Shown: one piece after another, positions 57,110-64,000 of the stretch
How the letters are laid out: each line of letters starts with the position of its first letter
Position numbering within the stretch: the first letter of the stretch is position 1
Assembly (NCBI GenBank): GCA_034231615.1
Contig: CM067318.1
Location: 35,993,382 to 36,057,381, forward strand
Direction: 5' to 3'
DNA length: 64,000 nucleotides
Source of the DNA: Meghimatium bilineatum
Taxonomy: Eukaryota; Mollusca; Gastropoda; Stylommatophora; Philomycidae
Notes under the pieces: model-generated
Seen by the model: the letters and a program-made list of their open reading frames with translations, nothing else
The model's database searches: none
Told to the model about the DNA's origin: nothing
Translations under genes and position numbers: made by a program

Positions 57110-57450
57110 TGTAGATATTTAACCTGGTCATGCTGGAGTTCAGGGTAATGAAAGAGATGGGAGACTGACTTCCAGGGTAGAGATGACAAATGTCAGGGCA
57201 GTCAACAAATGAACAAGTGTGACATTTTTAATACCCTCTATATGTGTCTATTGGACGAGGACATTGCAGTGATTGGGACTATTGTGAAGAGATTGAAGGA
57301 GTATGGAATTGCTCAAGATATAGTAGAAGGGAAGCAGTTTTGCATTGCTCTCGTGCGGACCCAGGGTTAGTAGATAATCAAGATTCTAAAAGTACCTCCT
57401 CGTGGTGCACCCTGAAAACAGAAATACAGCTGCTCTGGCTAATACTTTTA
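57110..57450 (+). mobile_element. Decayed LINE remnant, RNase H end
   Basis: The + strand near 57125 reads P-G-H-A-G-V-Q-G-N-E-R-D-G-R-L, the RNase H signature, followed by a broken tail comparable to 49780-50090. It leads directly into the 1.2-kb repeat at 57453. Confidence 0.75.
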
Positions 57451-57452
57451 GG

Positions 57453-58680
57453 TTCATGAATGTGGATGCTGTAGATGGAATGAGAATTGAATACAGAGTG
57501 ACAGGAAATATCTCAGAAATGGCTATGCCATTAATCCAACATCACTATCTGCACACAGTAACGTGAGGTATCTGTGCATTCCGTCTCGGCTGGCTTAAAA
57601 AGCAGAAACATTGGAGGTGACCAATGTCAATGTCCCTAACATACAGTGGTCTTACGAATACATACTGAATCTGTAAAAGGTAAAACACACAAGAGGGCAG
57701 CATAATGTGTGAAGCAATTCAGTGGCAATGAAGCTACAATAGTCCAGCATGAGACCGACTGGCAGAAGTTCTGTTCATGCTTGAGAACACACAAAAATCC
57801 ATATGTCCCATCATAATTGACCCCATTCAAAGTAGGTGTTATGACTCAAGTATTGGATAAGCCAACTTGAACATCCACTCCTGGACATGGAAGAAAGCTT
57901 TGAATACAGCTCCCCATTGCACACAGGACAAGCTTGGAACAAATTTTGGGGAGTGCATAGTTCAAATGTCTGACCAAAGCAGTGTTGAGATTTGAACTCT
58001 GGATACTGTGGGCAATGTAAAATGGGCAAATCTCTAATGACACTGCAAACCAAGACCAACTCAACTGTCAGCTGTTGCCCAAAATGGTTTATACAGAGAG
58101 AATTGGGTTCAGTACCCAAGTGACTACTGCAAAGCTCCTTTTCCGAGATTTGTATTTATCTACGTCTTGGAGTAATATATGCAATGGCGAAGAGTCAAAA
58201 TACACAGACTGTGCCTAGCAATGGATTGGAAGGCCATCTCAGAGTACGAGGCGAGTGCATGAGAAATACACAGGTCAAAGCCCAGACCCCCGACATCTTT
58301 AGCAAAGCAGCACCTCGTCTAGGAAGATGAATCAACTCTTGAGTCTAATTTGACCATTGCTGTTACCCAACATGACTCATACGGAAAAATTAGGCCTGGG
58401 CCTAGGGACACAAATCAAATGACAGTAATGGAATGGTCTTCCTATATGAGGAACAGCTCACTGGCTGTGAGGCGTCTCGTCGGAGGAAAGACAAAAAGGT
58501 GTGACCTAGGCAAACTATCAGTTCATGTTGTGACATACTCTGAGTAGAAGGCTTCTTCAATACGCATTGCACTAATCTTAAAGCTGAAACCTCGTGTGTA
58601 TGAAAGAAAACTTGGAGAAACCTTCCCACTGCATAGGAAGTAAGAGCTAATCGCTCAAAATTCTTGGGGTTTGAGGAGAA
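57453..58680 (+). repeat. 1.2-kb interspersed repeat, copy 2
   Basis: Collinear with 2395-3610. Shared blocks include tagatggaatgagaattg, cacacagtaacgtgaggt, catggaagaaagctttgaat and gaattgggttcagtaccca. Because it follows an RNase H remnant, it may be the long 3' region of that LINE family. Confidence 0.7.
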
Positions 58681-58984
58681 AAAAGAAGTAGGTGGGAAAT
58701 ATTGAGGGTAGTGTGAGGAATATATACAATCAGTGGGCTATGAGCATTATCATCAGCATTAATAATCTGTGCCATCTGCTGAAAGAGATAGTACTTCTGA
58801 TGTATAATAGGCAAGGGCAAACAGCCAGCCAATGGGCAAAAAAGAAAAACTTGTTTTACGGCCTCTTTCCAAGTATTTCTTACCGCTTAAGGATCGGAAT
58901 TTTTTTACCAGTTTTGCCAGAATTTTGTTCCCTTGCTAAAGCAGCATTTTAAAAAGTGAGATTTCTTGGAGAATACACAATATA

Positions 58985-59290
58985 TGAGGAGTGGTGGCCT
59001 AGTTGATAGTGAGTTTATTTACTATCACTGGGCTACAGAGTGCCAAGTTTGAAACCACACCCGAACAAAAACTAAATCCGGGTTGGGTCTCTTCTGACAC
59101 AACCTTTCCTCCAATTGACCCAGCTGTAAATAGGTACTTGACGCATGGGTTAGGGAAGGTGAACACAGCAAGGAAGGGAACTGGCCACCTCCCTCACATA
59201 ATAGTTGCTGCGGCTACATATCCTGTATGAAGAGTTATCTTCATTCCCAACTGCAGGCTGCTACCATGGGACCTACTTTTACCTTACACA
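58985..59290 (+). mobile_element. tRNA-derived SINE, nearly full length
   Basis: Head: gtggtggcctagttgatagt (A-box-like) and aagtttgaaaccacacccg (B-box-like, 59046-59056). Body: acccagctgtaaataggtac, gcatgggttagggaaggtg and gaactggccacctccctcac. This combination is typical of widespread invertebrate tRNA SINEs. No TSD was identified. Confidence 0.75.
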
Positions 59291-59299
59291 ATATATATG

Positions 59300-60225
59300 A
59301 TGATGTTCGTCCGTCATAATCGACGATGACCAAAAACTCAACCATAATAATAATAACAATAAATAATAAAAATAATGAAAGTTAATAGTGCGTTTTTAAA
59401 TGACTAGCAAGTCCAATGCGCGCACAAAATATTCTTTTACAGAATTGACAACAATAGAGGGTATCAATGTGAGGTTGAGATGTTTTTTTCTTTTCTACAT
59501 GTCCGCTTCTGTCTTGCAGTAGCTTGTCTGGACTCTTCCGCCGCTAGTGCTCCCGTTCTAATGCTGTTCTATCCTATATATATACACAATATATATACAT
59601 GTATAATATATGACAATGAAGATAATATGGAATTATAATTTGATAATGTTTTACTAGTGATGATCATGCTACATTAAATTATGAGGAAGTTTGCAATACT
59701 TTTTGGTGTAAAAATGCAATTTGTGAATGCAAAAAAAACTACACACCAACTCAAACAGGAAGACTGAAACATACCTGAGTATTTCAATACCCTTGAGAAT
59801 AAAAGTAATCCATTGGAAACCAAGTATCAAATTGTTGTATTATTTTGTATATACCAACATTGTACATATAATACCCAGGTCTTTTCTTATGACAAAAAAT
59901 AGCCTATGATTTAAAATAACTAAATTTACTAGGTTCACTTGACATTATCAATGTTAGTGCAAACACAAATCACAGGATGTTATTATAATTGGTACACTTT
60001 TACAGAGAAATTAAACTAAAAATAACATGCATATGTTTGAATTGTGGAAATAGATTACCGGGTATTTGAAAATTAAATGACATTGATTTTCCCTTTTAAA
60101 AAAACTATGTGCATTACTAACTACCAAAATATATTGTAATTTTTTTTTAAAACATTGATGGGAGTGTTATTTATTATGGAGTTATCAGATTTACAGGATG
60201 TGTGCTCTAAACATTGTACCTGTCT
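59300..60225. other. Intronic sequence, partly repeat-like
   Basis: It has an AAT-rich run (59345-59385), a GC-richer segment (59400-59570) that looks repeat-derived but is unassigned, and short TA runs near 59577-59615. No coding signal. Confidence 0.4.
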
Positions 60226-60227
60226 TT

Positions 60228-60530
60228 AACCTTTAGCAAGCCAGCATAAATTTGCTCTATCTTTTCCCTGCCACTGGATTCTTTTTGTGAAAATGTGTGT
60301 TATTTTTGGTGGGTGTTTGGAAAATGCACTAACTTTTTTTTTTTTTTTTTTGGATTTTAAACTAATTTGTGCACATTTAAATAAATAATGGCATACTGAA
60401 AATATATGTGTGATTTGTTTTTATGTGTGTCACATGAGAGGTGTGAGGTAGTGGTGAAGAAATTTTTTCACATAAACAACCAAACATGGGTGTTTGAAAA
60501 ATGCACTAACCCTTTTTGTTCTTAGAGAGT
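60228..60530 (+). repeat. AT-rich interspersed repeat with TTAACC-type head
   Basis: ttaacctttagcaagccagc at the left, a T run near 60332-60350, and two copies of gggtgtttgraaaatgcact (about 60310 and 60487). Related to 25545-25800 and 4299-4560. Confidence 0.5.
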
Positions 60531-60835
60531 ATAAAATTGTTGTCATCAGTGAACTATGATTTGCTGATTTTGGTCACATGACATTAACAATTGTGTAATT
60601 TTCACTTCGCTCAATAGAGTGTATAACAATGGTTGGAATACATGGTTTAAGCACATCCAAACATTCCCCACCAAAAAATTATTACATCCTGAATATGTGA
60701 CTGTCTTATCAATGTTTTATTAGGCCTATACATCAAATCACACAGATCTTACTTTTTTCATGTCTAATCTAGAAAATCTATAATGTAATGAAATCACTTA
60801 TGTAATATGCCTATATTATATTTCTGTGTACTTAG

Positions 60836-60967
60836 ATGTACATGATGGTCCTTGTGATAATGGTTTTAAATGTGTGAGGAATGGAGCCTGCATTGACACT
60901 TCCACCATGTTATGTGACTTCACAGATGAATGTGATGATTCTAGTGATGAGATTCCTAATGTGTGTG
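60836..60967 (+). CDS. Exon 25: LDL-receptor class A module 2 (complete)
   Basis: The acceptor is tgtgtacttag and the donor gtaaga, phase 1 at both ends. The peptide contains P-C-D-N-G-F-K-C-V-R-N-G-A-C-I-D and C-D-F-T-D-E-C-D-D-S-S-D-E ... V-C. All six cysteines and the acidic S-D-E calcium cage are present, so unlike exon 20 this is a standard LDLa module. The gene continues past this exon. Confidence 0.95.
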
Positions 60968-61439
60968 GTAAGATATATCTTTAAATATTGTTTTCTCTTA
61001 TAATTCTTGCAGATAACATTGTAGCAAATAAAGATAATCTCAAGCAGTGTTTCGACATTAAAAGTACAAGAGATTTGCCGTTGGCACATTATAACAAGAA
61101 TACTAAACTTTTTTAACCAAATAAATAGACATAAAAGCATACAAAAACTAGTAATGGAAGGCATGGTTGCTGATGGCAGAGGAAAGAACCACCAAAGATG
61201 AAGATGGACTGGACAAGAAATATTACAGGGTATCAATTGTATACTTGGCTGCAGAAAGTCCACTCATCCAGAATCATGAGGTTGAAAAGTTGAGAAGAAG
61301 TAGAGGATTGACTTCAGTGTACTTGGATTAAACAATATGCTTTCCATCCCTTTCAGCGAAACAGCACTTCAAAGTATCTATAAAAATGACTATGTTCTGT
61401 AATGAATGTCAGCTGCAGGATTCTTGATTAGGAACAAGC

Positions 61440-61880
61440 GTCACAGCACTGGGGGCATTCCCATATATGCACTGCTTCCCGTTCCATCAACTATCTAAAA
61501 GTGTATAAGCTCAGTGTCCCAGTCAGTTGCTGATTATGTGTTCTTCTGATCTTTTCGGAGAGGGAGCACTTTCTCCCATCACCTCTAATCACTCCCATTT
61601 CTACCATTCTCTGAATATGTACATTGTCACGTTCGACTTCCTTGTCATCTTCTTGTAGGGTATCCATGACTAATCTAATTAATTCAATCCTGTCTCTTCT
61701 AATCTCGGTGCCGTTCACCAAAGCTTTACCAGCCAACACATCGGTTCTTTCATTCCACCTGACCCCAGAATGACCTGGACAGTAAATCCATTTAATGCTC
61801 TGTGCATTATTGAGAAGAGTGACCCATTCAGTTCTGATCATACACTTTTCTATCTTGCGCAGCATACTTTGAAAGTCCAA
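61440..61880 (-). mobile_element. LINE RNase H remnant, minus strand
   Basis: The minus frame 61491-61880 (129 codons) reads I-K-W-I-Y-C-P-G-H-S-G-V-R-W-N-E-R-T-D-V-L-A-G-K-A. This RNase H signature is close to consensus. The downstream part is open but without further recognised motifs. Confidence 0.85.
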
Positions 61881-62168
61881 TAGAAAAGCTGCAGAAACAT
61901 CTTGTGAGTATTGTTTAACTAGGGGTGATGATAGAATCTGATGGAATATAAGTTTGTCACTTGTTTTCTGTGATGGGTGATGGAATTTTGCTTTCAGCTG
62001 CAGGTTGATGTTTTTCCTTCATTCTTTTTTTATGAAGAAATTCTTCATAGCTTTTGTCCTATATGACTATTTTTATCAATGTTGTGGCCAGCATTTTACT
62101 CATGTGTTCACTCTAGATATATCATCTATCACCGTGTCTACATTCATCATGTGTTCATTCTAGATACA

Positions 62169-63711
62169 TACCTGTCAACCTGTTGAGACTGAAAACCATA
62201 AAAAAAGTTATAAAAAACCGTCATTGAGCATGAAAAACCATAAAATCATACAGAATGGTGAGGGTGGCACCATCCGCGAACAGAATTTAAAAAAAAAGGT
62301 AATATTGGTTTTTTAAGGGTAGTTTGCCTTTGTTTAACATAGACAGTCATATTGTGGGAAAATTATAGAGCACAAAGACTAGGCCTATATATCTTTATGT
62401 AACTTTAATACGAAAAAAAGAAATATGGAAACAAAAATTATTACAGAGAATGGATGCTTAGATCTGTTTGAAACTATAAGAACTTGTTGGAATGCACTAT
62501 AAAGCGTTCAACAATAATTTCAACTATCCATGAATAGCGCACATCATGCATTTATGGTCAGCGGAGATCATACAACTATGACAGGCAGAGATCGTGCATC
62601 TATGACCGGCAGTAATCATGCATATATGGCCAGCAGAGATGGTTCATCTATGACAGGCAGATAATGTGCATCTATGAACGGCGGAGATCGTGCAACTATG
62701 ACCGGCATCAATCGTGCATCTATGACTGGCAGAGAATGTGCATCTATGAACGGCGGAAATCGTGCATCTATGACCGGCGGAAATCGTGCATCTATGACCG
62801 GCGGAGATCAAGCATTTATGACCGGCGAAGAATGTGCACCTATGACCGGCGGAGAATGTGCATCGGCTATCGGCGGAGGTCGTACAAGTATGACCCGTGG
62901 AGATTGTGCAGCTCTAACCGGCAGGGATCGTGCATCTATGAATAACGGAGATCGTGCATCTGTGAATAGCGGAGACTGTGCATCTATTATCGGCGGAGAC
63001 TGTACAACTATGACTCGTGGAGATTGTGCATGTGATCGGAAGGGATTGTGCATCTATAGCAGTGACGGCTTCATTTTCAGTCAGCGGCATCATTTTCTCA
63101 TTTTCCGTTTGTAATTCCTAAAAAGAAATATAATGTGACAATAAAATATTGGTTTAAGATAAGTCTAAAGATCAGATTTAGGCCTACATAAACAAATAAC
63201 ATATTCTATTATTTAACTATAGGCCTACCTACACCACCTAGGTCTAGGAGGCAAACAAAAACAATATAAATTAAACGATGTATATAGTAGGCCTAGAAAC
63301 AAAATACATGTGTTACTAGTATTTGTGTACTGTAGATACACTGAGTAACACTGTCAATGCATGTGGACAAAAATTCCCTAAAAATTCGGTATAAAGACAA
63401 CTTCCCCAGCACAGAGAATAATTAAAGTACTGGGTAGTGTGTTAAAAGCATTGTTTCCAACAATACTTCGCCCCAAGACCAGATCAAATAAAAATCTCAA
63501 ACGACACTATTGTGAATAAAACCCGTACAAATCACTGTTGCCACTAAAATATATACTAAAATATCAGTGTTACCACTAAATTTAATTTTAAAAAACCTTA
63601 ACGTACAGAACTGCAGAAATTCATGTAAAAACCCGTAAATGCCGGTATACGCCCGTAAAGCCTGGAAAAAACCGTAAAAATTATTGGCGATTTACGGGCA
63701 GTTGACAGGTA
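62169..63711. mobile_element. Non-autonomous DNA transposon-like element with 11-bp TIRs
   Basis: tacctgtcaac at 62169-62179 and its exact reverse complement gttgacaggta at 63701-63711 bound a 1.54-kb stretch. Subterminal regions carry many accgtaaa / ccgtaaa words (63600-63690) and aaccataaa words (62193-62250). No transposase frame is present. A clean TSD is not certain. The 24-bp minisatellite inside accounts for its longest open frames. Confidence 0.65.
62530..63060 (+). repeat. 24-bp minisatellite, about 21 units
   Basis: The unit is close to atctatgaccggcggagatc plus gtgc. Because 24 is a multiple of three, several frames stay open on both strands (M-T-G-G-D-R-A-S repeats on +). It is internal to the TIR element. 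Confidence 0.95.
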
Positions 63712-63996
63712 AGTTAAGATATATCATCTATCACAACTGTCTACATTCATCATGTGTTCACTCTAGATATATCATCTATCACAGTGTCTACATTCATTAT
63801 ATGTTCACTAAAGAAACTTCACACATCATCCATGTTATTCATAAATTCACTGACTATAAATTCATTGGAATTAACAAACCTGATTCAAATCTTCTTTTTT
63901 ATTTTCTAATGTTGTTATTAAAAAAAATTAAAGTTATTTATTGCAGTTTAAAATGAGTGCCGGGTGATAATGTTTTATTTTGGATTCTGATTATTT

Positions 63997-64000
63997 AGCA
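63997..64000 (+). promoter_or_regulatory. Candidate splice acceptor of the next exon at the window edge
   Basis: A T-rich tract ends in ttatttag two bases before the window stops. The two remaining bases (ca) fit the phase-1 donor of exon 25. An earlier AG at 63948-63949 would give an immediate TAA in this phase and is less likely. The call rests on context only. Confidence 0.3.

Larger units (their letters stand above)
866..60967 (+). other. Internal part of a multi-MAM / LDLa mosaic protein gene (25 exons), open at both ends
   Basis: Twenty-five GT-AG exons join in one frame to give about 1,262 codons with no stop. Approximate residue layout, counted from the first codon here: end of MAM1 1-30, MAM2 46-197, MAM3 203-361, MAM4 367-522, MAM5 548-704, MAM6 710-866, MAM7 872-1023, LDLa1 1034-1063, MAM8 1065-1215, LDLa2 1225-1262. 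MAM domains are extracellular disulfide-bonded beta-sandwich adhesion modules, and LDLa modules are calcium-caged ligand-binding repeats. Alternating MAM and LDLa is the layout of MALRD1-like proteins, so the product is inferred to be secreted or a receptor ectodomain. No start, signal peptide, membrane helix, stop or promoter is in the window. Orthology to any named gene is not shown. Confidence 0.92.
62110..63820 (+). repeat. 47-bp minisatellite split by a TIR element
   Basis: Units with tatatcatctatcac and tctacattcatcatgtgttc lie at 62110-62168 and again at 63718-63820. The element at 62169-63711 separates them, so it inserted into an existing array. Confidence 0.8.

Noticed and set aside
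62674..63114. 146-codon plus-strand open frame and its minus-strand partner (62808-63053)
   Set aside because: Both are by-products of a 24-bp tandem repeat, which cannot introduce stops if one unit has none. There is no splice context, domain or start signal.
63948..64000. Acceptor at 63948-63949 as the start of the next exon
   Set aside because: In the phase required by exon 25 it gives valine then TAA. It could be an alternative terminal exon, but no other sign supports that.

Overview
This window is animal nuclear DNA, not prokaryotic. It is AT-rich, has no operons, and every long open frame on both strands ends within about 175 codons. GT-AG introns split one coherent protein across the whole window. 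The dense load of old LINE, SINE, Penelope-like and minisatellite sequence points to an invertebrate. An aquatic lophotrochozoan such as a mollusc is the most likely guess, but the sequence does not prove the phylum.

One + strand gene runs through the window and past both edges. I place 25 internal exons between 866 and 60967. Together they give 3,787 coding bases (about 1,262 codons), and every exon-exon junction keeps frame. The product is a mosaic of MAM domains and LDL-receptor class A (LDLa) modules. The order in this window is: end of MAM1, MAM2, MAM3, MAM4, MAM5, MAM6, MAM7, LDLa1, MAM8, LDLa2. This is the architecture of the MAM and LDL-receptor class A domain-containing proteins (MALRD1-like), which are extracellular adhesion or lipoprotein-receptor-like proteins. 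Neither the start codon, signal peptide, membrane segment nor stop lies in the window. A plausible next acceptor sits in the last bases (63997-63998).

Introns follow a rule. Each MAM module begins after a phase-1 junction or is joined directly to the preceding MAM. A phase-1 junction also follows the D-H-T segment of each MAM, and a phase-0 junction precedes the closing strand in five of the seven complete MAMs. MAM3 has lost its first two cysteines and LDLa1 has lost cysteines I and III. In each case the lost pair is one that normally forms a disulfide.

The 24 introns (256 to about 3,960 bases) are filled with decayed mobile DNA. There are RNase H-bearing LINE remnants (80-600, 3988-4090, 5575-5770, 21105-21700, 24000-25130, 29865-30530, 47340-48570, 49780-50090, 50595-50900, 57110-57450, 61440-61880) and endonuclease/RT-type LINE remnants (1405-2335, 10455-11320, 14575-15005, 16860-17190, 27000-27425, 28864-29850, 42663-43730, 52490-52740, 55440-55770). 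A Penelope-like GIY-YIG fragment lies at 12020-12870. A GAA-tailed SINE family in long and short forms has several copies with intact target-site duplications. There are also tRNA-like SINE remnants, a TIR element carrying a 24-bp minisatellite (62169-63711), and tandem arrays at 8340-8895, 27760-27960, 32184-32373 and 39107-40194. The 39-40 kb array runs right up to the splice acceptor of exon 17.

The most unusual non-host signal is a decayed lysine-rich minus-strand reading frame at 44600-45260. Its paired CxxC motifs resemble zinc-binding/HNH-like proteins of large DNA viruses and Polinton-type elements. I could not identify its family.
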